64,000 bases of DNA from CAYQJL01 sp964612295 (lineage in GTDB: Bacteria; Eisenbacteria; RBG-16-71-46; CAIMUX01; WJJG01), in NCBI GenBank assembly GCA_964612295.1, contig CAZTDY010000011.1, positions 1-64,000 on the forward strand. The letters are read 5' to 3'. Made by a program: the position numbers and the translations under genes. Position 1 is the stretch's first letter. Every line of letters starts with the position of its first letter. Of this stretch, positions 16,929 to 25,776 are shown one piece after another. The notes beneath the pieces were generated by a model. It ran no database searches. It worked only from the letters and a program-made list of their open reading frames with translations, and was not told the DNA's origin.

Positions 16929-18026
16929 CTACTGCGCAGATGCGGCATACCGCAGCCCCACGGTGACCGTCGTCTTCTCATAGTACCGGCCCGACACCCG
17001 CGACTCGTTCCTCTGCCACCCGGCCCGCACATCCGCCGTCAACGAGGGCGCCAGGGGGCGGCTCAGCTGGAGGGTGACGCCTGAGCGCGCGCCGAGGTCC
17101 GGATCGTCCGGGTCGTCTCTCAGGCGATAGACGCGGTATCCGTCCTCCCGGTAGACCGGCTCCTGCCATCGCCCGACGACCAACAGCGTCGATCTCAGAG
17201 GCAGCCGGAAGGCCAGGGTGGCTTCGACTTCATGGCGCATCTGATCGTACCCGAAGCTGTTGCTGTCGATCGTCCGAACGTCGTAGCTGAGGCTGCCCCG
17301 CGGCCCCGACAGCCGATCGATCCTCACGCCGCCGAGCATCTGGGCGTCTGCATGGTCTTCATCCAGGAGGCCGTCTCCCGCCTCAGCCGGGTCGGCCAGG
17401 GCCCGTTCGTCCAGATGGGTGCCGCCGCCCGCAACGCGCAGCGACGCCTTCCAAGACCGTCCCCACTGGCGTCCGAGCAAGGTTTCGATCTGCCATCCTG
17501 TCCGACCCGCAGGACCGTCGTGGGCGGTGCTGGCCTGGAAGCCTCTCGCCTCCCAGCGCCACTCCAGGTGTGGGCGCAGGGTGCGCGCCCCGTCCAAGAG
17601 GATCTCCTGGCGCCCGAGAGCACGCCAAGCAGCGTCCGGGTGCTCCTTCCAGGTTCCGCGCCACGAAAGGCCGACACGTTTTCCCGCATGGCCCCAGCTC
17701 CAACGCACGCGGCCGTCTAAGAGAGCTCGCGTCTCCTCCCGGTAGGTGCGGTAGCGGTCGGCAGCCCACCGGAGGGTCATCCTCTGCGGCTGCCAGGGGG
17801 CCGCGGTCTGGCTCTGCAGGTCGATGCCCGCCTCCAGTCTCAGGAACTGATCCGCGGCGCGTCGTTCCTCGCGGACCTTCTCGAGGGCATTGGTGTCATG
17901 GCCGAGGCTGAGCTTCCCGCGCGCGGCAACTTGGTAGCCGCCCGCACAGACGCCCTGCCCACCCAGGACCAACCCGGCCAGCAAACCCACCCCTACTGTG
18001 AGGAACCGTCGTCCAGTCATGTTCAT
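16929..18026 (-). CDS. Predicted outer-membrane beta-barrel protein
   Basis: 365 residues: a signal peptide (TGRRFLTVGVGLLAGLVLG, cleavage near CAGG), then alternating hydrophobic/polar strands rich in Trp, Arg and Tyr such as MTLRWAADRYRTYREET, GSLSYDVRTI and TVTVGLRYAASAQ, ending in a short strand. This is a typical barrel pattern of 14-18 strands with no recognised family. The start is ATG 18026, overlapping the upstream stop (ATGA) with GAGGTGG nearby. It is therefore coupled to the coiled-coil protein and the two-component system. It may be a surface sensor part or an effector of that module; function unknown. Confidence 0.65.
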   Translation of the reverse strand: MNMTGRRFLTVGVGLLAGLVLGGQGVCAGGYQVAARGKLSLGHDTNALEKVREERRAADQFLRLEAGIDLQSQTAAPWQPQRMTLRWAADRYRTYREETRALLDGRVRWSWGHAGKRVGLSWRGTWKEHPDAAWRALGRQEILLDGARTLRPHLEWRWEARGFQASTAHDGPAGRTGWQIETLLGRQWGRSWKASLRVAGGGTHLDERALADPAEAGDGLLDEDHADAQMLGGVRIDRLSGPRGSLSYDVRTIDSNSFGYDQMRHEVEATLAFRLPLRSTLLVVGRWQEPVYREDGYRVYRLRDDPDDPDLGARSGVTLQLSRPLAPSLTADVRAGWQRNESRVSGRYYEKTTVTVGLRYAASAQ

Positions 18027-18982
18027 TCCACCTCTGGTCGCCCACCCCGCAGGAGCGCCTCCTGCTCCAGGGACGCGGCCCGCTCCAGAAGGGCCGCCCG
18101 TTTCAGCTGCAGCCATTCTTCCAGAGCTGCCAGCAATCCCAGGGCTGTCCATTCCTCACCTTCGATGCCGGCCTGGGTCTTGAGCGCTTCGATTTGGTCG
18201 AGAACCCCATCCTCCCAGGCGGCGACCCGCCAGGAAACCGGCTCTGCGGAAGCGTTCTCGCCCCCCTGCATCAGATCATCGCCGAAGAGTTCATCGTCTT
18301 GGAGGAGTTCTACCAGTTCGTCCCGGAGACGCGTCTCCTCTTCCAGAGCCCGCCGATGAATGTCGACATAGTGCGCCCATCTTCGCAGGCGGTCGGCCAG
18401 ATCGCGGGCCAGCTCGGCCCGGAAGGACAGGTCTTCCGGCCCGTCGTCGTCCGAAGCGCGCGGCAAAGGAATGTCGACTCGTCCCGAAGGGTGGTTTCTC
18501 GTCTGGAGTGCCACCTGAACGCGCTGGAGCGAGTCGCGGACGCCGCCCGGGAGAGCGGCCGGGCCCGATTGACCCAGGCGGGCGTCAATCGCGGTCTCGA
18601 GCCGGGCGGCGCACTCCTCACAGGTCGCCTGCTGCACTCTCAGAAGACCGCTCACTCGGTCCTCCTCCGCGGAAAGGTCGGCCAGCCGGGCCAGAAAGCC
18701 CAGCTCCTCGGTTCGCGTTCCGCTGGCGTGGACGCGCTCGCGCTCGGCCGCCAGGCGGTCACTGTCATGACGGATGTGGGCCCTCTCCTGCAACAGGGAG
18801 TCCACCGTCGCCTCGCAGCCCGTGAGAATCTGCTGCAGCCCCCCGATCTGCTCGGGCAGGCGATCAAGCTGCTGGGCCCGGGCGGGAGAAGATCCCACCA
18901 GCCCAGCCAATACCAGCAGGGCCGCCAGAGCGCCGCGCGCCCCCGGCGCCGGCAAACAGGGCTGTCCGGCCGTGTCTCTCAA
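18023..18982 (-). CDS. Periplasmic coiled-coil protein, unknown function
   Basis: 319 residues with a signal peptide (GALAALLVLAGLVGSSPARAQ) and a largely helical, Glu/Arg/Leu-rich body. Heptad-like stretches occur at about 40-130 and 190-230, and two Cys pairs are visible (Cys56; CEEC near 121-124). No family is recognised. The start is TTG 18982, which overlaps the regulator stop (TTGA), so it is the third gene of a coupled kinase-regulator-coiled coil-barrel operon. A role as a periplasmic adaptor to the barrel protein is inference from order alone. Confidence 0.6.
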   Translation of the reverse strand: MRDTAGQPCLPAPGARGALAALLVLAGLVGSSPARAQQLDRLPEQIGGLQQILTGCEATVDSLLQERAHIRHDSDRLAAERERVHASGTRTEELGFLARLADLSAEEDRVSGLLRVQQATCEECAARLETAIDARLGQSGPAALPGGVRDSLQRVQVALQTRNHPSGRVDIPLPRASDDDGPEDLSFRAELARDLADRLRRWAHYVDIHRRALEEETRLRDELVELLQDDELFGDDLMQGGENASAEPVSWRVAAWEDGVLDQIEALKTQAGIEGEEWTALGLLAALEEWLQLKRAALLERAASLEQEALLRGGRPEVE

Positions 18983-20349
18983 ATGAGCCCGTACTTCTCC
19001 AGCTTGTAGTAGAGCGCGCTGGGCTTGATCTGCAGGAGCTTCGCCGCTTCGGTCTTGACGCCCCCCGCCTGTTCCATTGCGCGGACGATGAGCGCGCGCT
19101 CGAGATCTGAGAGCGCATCGGTCAGCGGCGGCAGTCCCGCCGGCAGAGGCACCGAACTCGCCATCTCCGGCTGCAGGAAGGCCAGGTCGCTCGCCCCGAT
19201 CCGGTTCTCCTCACACAACACCATCGCTCTCTCGAGGGCGTTCTCCAGCTCCCGCACGTTCCCCGGCCATCCGTAGCGCGAGAGAAGGGTGAGCGCCTCC
19301 TCGTCGAGCACGGTGGGCGGGCGCTGGAGCTGCTGCGCAATGCGCTCCACGAAATGGTGCGCGAGCAGGGGGATGTCCCCCTTACGTTCGCGCAACGGCG
19401 GCAGGTGAATGGGAATCACATAGAGACGGTAGTAGAGGTCCTCACGAAACCGCCCGGCCGCCACCTCCTCGCGCAGATCCCGGTGGGTGGCGGCGATCAC
19501 GCGGGTGTTCGTCCGAATGGTCTGCTCCCCACCCACGCGCTCGAATTCGTGCTCCTGCAACACGCGCAGCAGACGCACCTGCACCGCGGCGGGAATGTCG
19601 GCGATCTCATCAAGGAACAGCACGCCGCCGTCGGCCAACTCAAAGCGACCCAAGCGTTGTTTGACCGCTCCCGTGAAGGCCCCGCGTTCGTGACCGAAGA
19701 GCTCGCTCTCGAGAACACCCTCCGCGAGTGCCCCGCAGTTGACCCGGACGAAGGGCCCCTCCCGCCGGCGGCCACGCATGTGGATTGCGCGGGCGACGAG
19801 TTCCTTGCCGGTGCCGCTCTCACCGGTCACCAGGACCGAGCTGTCCGAGTTGGCGACCTTTTCGATCGTGCGGTAGATCTCCTGCATTCCAGGGGCACGG
19901 CCGATGATCTGCCCGTCGTTGAAGGCCTCCTTGACCTCCTCCTCGAGCATCTGGCGGCGGCGGCGTTCGAGCATGAGAGCGCTGCGGTCGGTGCGCACCT
20001 GGAGTGCCTGGTTGACCTTGGCGGCCAGATGATCCATCCGAACCGGTTTGGTGAGGAAGTCGAAGGCGCCGGCCCGCATCCCCTCGACCGCCGTCTCGAC
20101 CGTGCCGAATGCGGTCAGCACGATGACCTCGACAAACGGATCCAGACCCTTGGCCGTCTTGAGAAGATCGATCCCGCTCTGGCCGGGCAGACGAAGGTCG
20201 GTGAGGATGACCTCCGGAGCCTCATGCGCAAACGCTTCGGCCGCCTCCTCGGCGCTCTCAAAACCTCGAACGCGGTGCTCTTCTTCGAGCATCTCGACCA
20301 TCGCGTCGCGCAACGAGTGGTTGTCTTCGACGATGACTATCCGTCCCAC
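18979..20349 (-). CDS. NtrC-family sigma-54-dependent response regulator
   Basis: 456 residues with the complete three-domain layout. The receiver domain (1-120) has acidic Glu8/Asp9, phospho-acceptor Asp51 in LTDLRLPG, Thr79 and Lys101. The AAA+ domain has Walker A GESGTGKE (176-183), the sigma-54 contact loop GAFTGA (223-228) and Walker B LFLDEIAD. The C-terminal Fis-type helix-turn-helix is EAAKLLQIKPSALYYKLEKYG. It should activate RpoN promoters when phosphorylated by the adjacent kinase. The start is GTG 20349, 2 bp after the kinase stop, with GGGAG upstream; an open frame to 20463 has no such signal. A sigma-54 promoter lies at the other end of this operon. Confidence 0.95.
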   Translation of the reverse strand: MGRIVIVEDNHSLRDAMVEMLEEEHRVRGFESAEEAAEAFAHEAPEVILTDLRLPGQSGIDLLKTAKGLDPFVEVIVLTAFGTVETAVEGMRAGAFDFLTKPVRMDHLAAKVNQALQVRTDRSALMLERRRRQMLEEEVKEAFNDGQIIGRAPGMQEIYRTIEKVANSDSSVLVTGESGTGKELVARAIHMRGRRREGPFVRVNCGALAEGVLESELFGHERGAFTGAVKQRLGRFELADGGVLFLDEIADIPAAVQVRLLRVLQEHEFERVGGEQTIRTNTRVIAATHRDLREEVAAGRFREDLYYRLYVIPIHLPPLRERKGDIPLLAHHFVERIAQQLQRPPTVLDEEALTLLSRYGWPGNVRELENALERAMVLCEENRIGASDLAFLQPEMASSVPLPAGLPPLTDALSDLERALIVRAMEQAGGVKTEAAKLLQIKPSALYYKLEKYGLI

Positions 20350-20351
20350 CT

Positions 20352-21800
20352 TCAGTCTCCCTTGATCCCGTTCTGCAAGCGCGCTACAGGCAGGTGAAGG
20401 ATGAAGGCCGCCCCGCCCAAAGGACTGCCCTCGATGGCAACCGAAATGCCATTGAGATCGCAAAGCTGCTTGACCACCGCAAGACCCAGGCCTGCGCCGG
20501 AGGCCTTGCTTGTTTGAAACGGCTCGAACACCTCATCCCGCCGGGGCTCCTCGATGCCCGGTCCGCTGTCGGCGATTGAGAGGCGGACGCGCTCGTCTTC
20601 CAACTTCCAGGACACCGCTACCCGGCCCGAAGGTCCCGCAGCCTGCATGGCGTTTCTGCCGAGATTGAGGAGGATCTGGCGGAGATGATCCTCGTCACAC
20701 CAGACCAAGAGGCCGCCACCTTCGGTGCTGAGCTCGCCCTGCCAGGCGAGGCCCAATCCGGCGTTTTCGAGACAATCGGCCACCGCGGGGGCCAGATCAA
20801 CCTCGGAGGGGGTCGCCTGATGCGGTCGCGCGTATTCCAGGAACGCTTCCACGACCCGCTCGAGACGCGCACCCTCGGCCAGGATACGCTCGGCCTGTCG
20901 GCGCTGTTTCGACTCGAGGGCTTTGTCGCGGGCCAACATCTCGCTGGAGAGAATCAGCCCGCCCAGGGGATTTCGGATTTCATGGGCCACCCCGCCGAGC
21001 ATCGCGCGCAACTGGCGTTCGCGGGCCGCGACGGCGAGCCGCATCTGATCGAGCGATCGGGCCAGAACCCCGATCTCATCCTCCCCCAGATCGGGGACCG
21101 TGGTCTCGAGTTCGCCCCGGCCAATCGACACGGCGGACGCGGCCAGTCGGCCCAGCCGGCGCGTCAGCCGGCCCGCCAGGAGGGCCGCCACGAGGAGCAC
21201 CAGCCCCCACCCAAGAGCCGCCACGAGGAGCATCGTCCGGCGCATCCCGAGAACGGCTTCGAGCGAACCCGATTCGGCCGAGACGAGAATCACCGCCGCG
21301 CTCTCCTGCCGGCCGGCCTGAATCCCCGTGAGGCCGATCTTCACCCACCTGCCGCTTTCGCTTTGAAAGAGAGGGCTCGAGGTCACCTGGCCGGCTCTGA
21401 CACGGATGAGCTCCTGCTCGAGCATCGTGGCCCGCGACGAGTGTTCTCCGAGCCGGTAGCGTCCCGAGGTCTCAACGAGGACGCGTCCCTCGGGGGACCA
21501 GACCCCCAACCAGTCGGCGGAGATCTCCCGACGGATGCCCTCTAAGCGGTCGCGAACGGACCGGGCCGTGCCACTGTCGTCTTCACCCGGTTCGAGACGG
21601 AGGAGTGCTTCCCAGGCGGCCGGGGAAATGGCGGCCCGGACGGTCGAGGCGAGCGCTTCCACACGCAGACTCATCTCGGCATCGAGGGCGCGGCGCGCTT
21701 GGTGCTCGAGCAAGAGGCCGGTGCCGAGGAGACATGGAAGGGACGCTGCGGAGAATGCCAGAAAGAGCACCAGCCCCATGCCGCGTGGCACCGTTCGCAC
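20352..21800 (-). CDS. Membrane sensor histidine kinase
   Basis: 482 residues: TM1 (about 8-30), a periplasmic sensor region of about 155 residues of unknown ligand, TM2 (about 189-210), HAMP (211-262), and HisKA with phospho-acceptor His273 in GGVAHEIRNPLGG. The HATPase domain shows the N box (LLNLGRNAMQAA), G1 (DSGPGIE) and G2 (GAGLGLAV). The architecture matches NtrB/ZraS-type kinases that pair with NtrC-family regulators. The start is GTG 21800 after AGGAGG; the ATG seven codons later has no ribosome site. It probably shares transcripts with the acuC-like gene 52 bp upstream. Confidence 0.93.
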   Translation of the reverse strand: MRTVPRGMGLVLFLAFSAASLPCLLGTGLLLEHQARRALDAEMSLRVEALASTVRAAISPAAWEALLRLEPGEDDSGTARSVRDRLEGIRREISADWLGVWSPEGRVLVETSGRYRLGEHSSRATMLEQELIRVRAGQVTSSPLFQSESGRWVKIGLTGIQAGRQESAAVILVSAESGSLEAVLGMRRTMLLVAALGWGLVLLVAALLAGRLTRRLGRLAASAVSIGRGELETTVPDLGEDEIGVLARSLDQMRLAVAARERQLRAMLGGVAHEIRNPLGGLILSSEMLARDKALESKQRRQAERILAEGARLERVVEAFLEYARPHQATPSEVDLAPAVADCLENAGLGLAWQGELSTEGGGLLVWCDEDHLRQILLNLGRNAMQAAGPSGRVAVSWKLEDERVRLSIADSGPGIEEPRRDEVFEPFQTSKASGAGLGLAVVKQLCDLNGISVAIEGSPLGGAAFILHLPVARLQNGIKGD

Positions 21801-21852
21801 TGGCAGGCCTCCTGGTCAACGCTTCGGCTCAGCACCCATGAGGACTTGGAGT

Positions 21853-22980
21853 CTAGAGCCCGTGGATCGGAAACACCTCATCCTTGACCTGGGCCACGAT
21901 GACCCCGGTCTTTTCCTCGTCCCCACCGTAGCCGGAGATCCCTCCAGGGGCACCCCAGAAATCGTCGGGCCACTCCATTTCTGCCGCGACGCCGGGAAGG
22001 TCCGCGGGGGCCGGAGGTAGATGGTCCGGCTTGGGAGTTCCGGTCATCACGGCCCAGGCGAGCGCCCATGCGCGCATGGCGTTGGCCAGGTTGTACCCAC
22101 CTCCCCCAACGGCCAGCCACGGCCGCTGCCAGCTGGAAAATCGCTCCAGGAGATTCCACCACCCGGGGAGCGTGAGGGCGAGATTGGTCAGCGGATCCCC
22201 CACGAGTGCATCGGCTCCGAGTTCGGTCACGATGACATCGGGAGCGTAGTGCTTCTGGAGTGGCTCGATGATCTCGTCGAACACCTGTTCATAGGCCGGG
22301 TCGCTGCTGTGGGGCAAGAGACCGATGTTGACCGCGTACCCCCTGCCGTCTTCCCGCCCGATGTCCGTGGCAAAGCCGGATCCGGGGAACAGGGTCCGTC
22401 CGTCCTGGTGAACCGAGATGGTCATGACATCCGACTTGTCGAAGAAGGCGGCTTCGACCGCATCGCCGTGGTGGGCGTCGATGTCGACGTAGAGCACCCT
22501 CTTGCCGCCCTCGCAGAGCTTGTGGATCGCCAGAACGACATCGTTCACGTAGCAGAAGCCGGATGCGCGGTGGGGAAACGCATGGTGCAGCCCGCCCCCG
22601 GGATGGAACACCCGGTCTGCATCGCCGTCCAACAGCAACTGAGCTCCGTGCAGGGATCCGCCCGCGGTGTATGCGCAGTATTCCCACAGATTGGGGAAAA
22701 TCGGATTGTCGCCGGACGAGAGGCCGTAGCTACCCAGCACCGGCGCCGGCACGCCCAAGGAGGCCAGCTCGAGAACATCGAGATACTCGGGGCCATGGGC
22801 GGGCAGAAGATCGTCCCGTTCGGCCGCCTCGAAACTCGAACAGAGGCCGCCCCCTTCACCGAACAGCCCCAACTCGGAAAGCAGGTAGTGGGTGAGCCAC
22901 AATCGTTCCAGCCGGAATGGGTGGGTCATCCCGTAGTCGAAGCTCGTCACGGCCGGGTTGTATAGGTAGGTGTTGGTCAC
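21853..22980 (-). CDS. AcuC/histone-deacetylase-family hydrolase
   Basis: A 375-residue zinc hydrolase of the arginase-deacetylase fold. Catalytic and metal features are present: HPGGGLHHAF (general base His pair), DIDAHHGDAV (Asp and His zinc ligands), ELGADALVGD (third ligand Asp) and GGGGYN (transition-state Tyr). AcuC deacetylates acetyl-CoA synthetase in Bacillus; the substrate here is unknown, with acetoin/acetyl-lysine or polyamine hydrolysis as alternatives. The start is ATG 22980 with AAGGAG 7-8 bp upstream. It lies between a terminator and the two-component genes. Confidence 0.88.
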   Translation of the reverse strand: MTNTYLYNPAVTSFDYGMTHPFRLERLWLTHYLLSELGLFGEGGGLCSSFEAAERDDLLPAHGPEYLDVLELASLGVPAPVLGSYGLSSGDNPIFPNLWEYCAYTAGGSLHGAQLLLDGDADRVFHPGGGLHHAFPHRASGFCYVNDVVLAIHKLCEGGKRVLYVDIDAHHGDAVEAAFFDKSDVMTISVHQDGRTLFPGSGFATDIGREDGRGYAVNIGLLPHSSDPAYEQVFDEIIEPLQKHYAPDVIVTELGADALVGDPLTNLALTLPGWWNLLERFSSWQRPWLAVGGGGYNLANAMRAWALAWAVMTGTPKPDHLPPAPADLPGVAAEMEWPDDFWGAPGGISGYGGDEEKTGVIVAQVKDEVFPIHGL

Positions 22981-23013
22981 GTCCTGCTCCTTTTGCGGCC
23001 GGTCGCAGGCAAA

Positions 23014-23044
23014 GGGCCCGAGGAGGCTTGGGCTCCCCGGGCCC
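23014..23044 (-). terminator. Intrinsic terminator after tRNA-Leu
   Basis: A 12-pair stem (23014-23025 with 23033-23044, one G-T pair) with a 7-nt loop, followed on the minus strand by TTTGCC. It closes the secG-tRNA transcript before the acuC-like gene. Confidence 0.7.
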
Positions 23045-23060
23045 CGCTGGCCCTATACTG

Positions 23061-23145
23061 TGCCGGGGACGGGACTCGAACCCGTACGGGTGTCACCCCA
23101 CACGCCCCTCAAACGTGCGTGTCTACCAAATTCCACCACCCCGGC
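23061..23145 (-). tRNA. tRNA-Leu(GAG)
   Basis: An 85-nt class II tRNA. The acceptor GCCGGGG pairs with CCCCGGC. The D-arm has GGTAGAC, the anticodon stem is CACGT/GCGTG with loop TTGAGGG (anticodon GAG), the variable arm is long (GGGT/ACCC), and the T-arm is ACGGG TTCGAGT CCCGT. The CCA end is not encoded, so CCA-adding enzyme is required. It follows secG, a common arrangement. Confidence 0.95.
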
Positions 23146-23178
23146 AATCATCGTAATGTGGCGCGCCGCTCATCCGGG

Positions 23179-23655
23179 TCAGTTCCCCGCGGCGGGTTCG
23201 TCCGTGCTCGGAACCTCGGTCCCTTGGGCGGGGACGGTCTCGGCCGGGTCGCCAGTTTCAAGCGGCAGGCTCCCGGTGCCCTCTTCTCCGGCAGGGGCCA
23301 CGCCAATCGGTGTTTCAGCACCGGTGGCCGGGGCGCCGGTCTCGGGCGGCGGAGCCGCCTCGCTCGGGGCAAACTGCTCGCGAATGATGTTGCGTCCACC
23401 GCCGCCGTCAGCAGCGCTCCGGTGGGACTGCACAAATGCCAGGGCAAAGCAGATCACCATGAAGCCGGCGGCCAGATAGGCCGTGGCCTTGGTGAGAAAG
23501 CTCGAAGCACCTCGTCCGAGCACGCTCTGGGCACCCCCACCACCGCCGCCACCAAAGGCGCCGGACAGTCCACCGGCCTGCCCACTCTGGAGCATGATCG
23601 AGAGGACCAGCAACAGGGCCACCACGACGTGAATAATGATAAGAACCACAAACAT
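23179..23655 (-). CDS. secG: Preprotein translocase subunit SecG
   Basis: 158 residues. The first 80 match SecG: TM1 (VVLIIIHVVVALLLVLSIML), the SGQAGGLSGAFGGG loop, then TM2 (AYLAAGFMVICFALAFV). A C-terminal Ala/Pro/Glu/Thr-rich tail of about 75 residues is longer than in most SecG proteins. SecG assists SecYE-driven export. The start is ATG 23655 after AAGGAG; a perfect -35 and good -10 lie just upstream. It follows tpiA and pgk, the usual gap-pgk-tpiA-secG grouping without gap. Confidence 0.93.
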   Translation of the reverse strand: MFVVLIIIHVVVALLLVLSIMLQSGQAGGLSGAFGGGGGGGAQSVLGRGASSFLTKATAYLAAGFMVICFALAFVQSHRSAADGGGGRNIIREQFAPSEAAPPPETGAPATGAETPIGVAPAGEEGTGSLPLETGDPAETVPAQGTEVPSTDEPAAGN

Positions 23656-23689
23656 GCAGGACTCCTTCGTTATGTCGCACGAGCATGGG

Positions 23690-23719
23690 ATGCTATCACC
23701 GGTCGGGCTGTCATGTCAA
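23690..23719 (-). promoter_or_regulatory. Sigma-70-like promoter for secG-tRNA-Leu
   Basis: Minus strand TTGACA (23714-23719), 18-bp spacer, TAGCAT (23690-23695). It would start transcription about 28 nt before secG. Confidence 0.65.
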
Positions 23720-23780
23720 GCAACAGCTGGATGATAGCCGGACAGCGGCCGCGCTGCGGCACGCCCGCATCTCCCCGCGG

Positions 23781-24533
23781 TCAACCCCGGGCGATACCCA
23801 GGAAATTCGCCGGATCGAGGCAGGCGCCTCCCACCAGAGCACCATCCACATCGGGCTGCACCAGCAACGAGGTGGCGTTGTCCGGTTTCACGCTCCCCCC
23901 GTAGAGGATGCGGACCGTTTCGGCCGTCGCGTCCCCAAATGAGGTGGACAGGAGAGACCTCAGGAAGCGATGGGCGTCCTGGGCGATCTCAGGGGTCGCG
24001 GTCTTGCCGGTGCCGATCGCCCAGACAGGTTCGTAGGCCAGGGTGATCGTCTTCATCGCCTCCGGACTGAAACCGGTCAAGACCTCTTCGAATTGCGTCC
24101 TCAGAACCGCCTCGGTCGAACCGTCCTCCCGCTGGGCCAACCTCTCGCCCACACAAAAGACCGGGGCAAGGCCGCAGGCCTGGGCGGCCCGGAGTTTCTT
24201 GGTCAGGATTGGACCATCGTCGCCGAAGTGCTCCCTGCGCTCGGAGTGCCCGATCAAGACGTGGGTGCACCCGAGGTCGCGGAGCATCGGACCCGAGATT
24301 GCGCTGGTGAAGGCGCCGGCATCCTCGTAGTGCAGATCCTGCCCTCCCAGGCCCACGCGGGTCCCGGCCAAACGCTCATGGGCGATCTGGAGAAGCGTGA
24401 AGGGCGGAAAGAGCAGGAGTTCCCGCCCCTCGTCCAGCCCCGCGGCCCCGTCCAGGATGCCGCGAATCAGCGCCTCCCCGTCGGCGCGGAGCTTGTTCAT
24501 CTTCCAATTGCCGGCAATCAATGGTCTGCGCAT
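23781..24533 (-). CDS. tpiA: Triosephosphate isomerase
   Basis: 250 residues, normal for the family. It interconverts dihydroxyacetone phosphate and glyceraldehyde 3-phosphate in glycolysis. Catalytic Lys is in AGNWKMN, His in IGHSERR and Glu in LAYEPVWAIGTGK; the phosphate-gripping loop is followed by ILYGGSVKPDN. The start at ATG 24533 matches the family N-terminus (MRRPLIAGNWK), with GAGGTG just ahead; a GTG two codons upstream is possible. It lies 41 bp after pgk. Confidence 0.97.
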   Translation of the reverse strand: MRRPLIAGNWKMNKLRADGEALIRGILDGAAGLDEGRELLLFPPFTLLQIAHERLAGTRVGLGGQDLHYEDAGAFTSAISGPMLRDLGCTHVLIGHSERREHFGDDGPILTKKLRAAQACGLAPVFCVGERLAQREDGSTEAVLRTQFEEVLTGFSPEAMKTITLAYEPVWAIGTGKTATPEIAQDAHRFLRSLLSTSFGDATAETVRILYGGSVKPDNATSLLVQPDVDGALVGGACLDPANFLGIARG

Positions 24534-24574
24534 GTTCACCTCAGTCCTGTTCTCCGATCCGGCCCATCCGCGTG

Positions 24575-25765
24575 CTACTCGTCCAATGCCGCGATCCCCG
24601 GCAACTCCTTGCCTTCGACGAACTCGAGCGAGGCGCCCCCGCCGGTCGATACGTGCGAGATCTTATCTGACAGCCCCATCTTGTTCACCGCGGCAACGGA
24701 GTCGCCGCCACCGACCACCGAGACGGCTCCCGACTCCGTGGCCGCGGCCACGGCCTCGGCCATGGCCAGCGTGCCGGCCGCGTAGGCCTCCTTCTCGAAC
24801 ACGCCCATGGGTCCGTTCCAAAAGATCGTCTTGGCCAGCGCGATCTGATCCGCAAAAAGGGTTCTGGTATCCGGCCCGATATCGACGCCGATCTCGCCGG
24901 TCGCCAGGTGGCCGGCCGCGCAAACCTGGCCCGGCAGCCCGGCCTCGAGATCCTCGGTGACGATACAATCGGTGGGCAGCAGGATCCGCTTCCCGCTTTC
25001 CTGGGCCTGCGCCAGGAGCCGCGCGGCAATCTCGACCCGATCCTCCTCCACCAGAGACGCTCCGATGTCGAGCCCCTGAGCGCGCCAGAAGGTGAACATC
25101 ATCGCGCCCCCGATCAAAAGCGCATCCACACGGGGCAGCAGATTCTCGATTACCTCGATCTTGCCCGACACCTTTGCACCACCGAGAAGCGCGATGAAGG
25201 GTGTCTCGGGCTCCCGGATCAAGGTTCCCAGATAACGGATTTCCTTCTCGAGCAAGTATCCGGGCGCCTTGTCGGGAATGAGCGCGGCGACCCCCGCGGT
25301 CGAGGCATGAGCGCGGTGAGCCGTTCCGAAGGCGTCGTTGACGTAGACCTCCGCCAGCTTGGCCAGTGAGGCGGCAAAGGCCGGCTCGTTCTTCGTCTCC
25401 GCGGCGTGAAAGCGCAGATTCTCGAGGAGGAGAACTTCGCCCGCCGGAAGGCCGGCCGCCAGCCGCTCAACCTCCTCCCCGATGCAGTCGGGTGCGAGGT
25501 GAACGGCAGAGGAGAGCAGCGACCGCAACCGCGCGGCAATCGGCGCCAGACTGAACTCCTCCTTGCGCTCCCCGTTCGGCCGCCCGAGATGCGACATCAG
25601 GATGACGCGGGCCCCCTGCTCCAGAAGATAGCGTATCGTGGGAAGGGCGGCTTGAATGCGCGTGTCGTCGGCCACTTCGCCCGCCGCCAGAGGAACATTG
25701 AAGTCGACTCGAACCAGAACCCACTCATCCTTCAGCTTGAGATCCGTGATGGCCTTCCGTGCCAT
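24575..25765 (-). CDS. pgk: Phosphoglycerate kinase
   Basis: 396 residues, full length. It transfers phosphate from 1,3-bisphosphoglycerate to ADP. The signature VRVDFNVPL is at the N-terminus, substrate residues are in MSHLGRPNGE, and the nucleotide-binding C-terminal domain has WNGPMGVFE and VVGGGDSVAAV, ending with STGGGASLEFVEGKELPGI. It is transcribed together with tpiA and lies 11 bp downstream of the GWxTD-domain gene, so the surface cluster may read into glycolysis genes. Confidence 0.97.
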   Translation of the reverse strand: MARKAITDLKLKDEWVLVRVDFNVPLAAGEVADDTRIQAALPTIRYLLEQGARVILMSHLGRPNGERKEEFSLAPIAARLRSLLSSAVHLAPDCIGEEVERLAAGLPAGEVLLLENLRFHAAETKNEPAFAASLAKLAEVYVNDAFGTAHRAHASTAGVAALIPDKAPGYLLEKEIRYLGTLIREPETPFIALLGGAKVSGKIEVIENLLPRVDALLIGGAMMFTFWRAQGLDIGASLVEEDRVEIAARLLAQAQESGKRILLPTDCIVTEDLEAGLPGQVCAAGHLATGEIGVDIGPDTRTLFADQIALAKTIFWNGPMGVFEKEAYAAGTLAMAEAVAAATESGAVSVVGGGDSVAAVNKMGLSDKISHVSTGGGASLEFVEGKELPGIAALDE

Positions 25766-25776
25766 GGATAGTCTCC

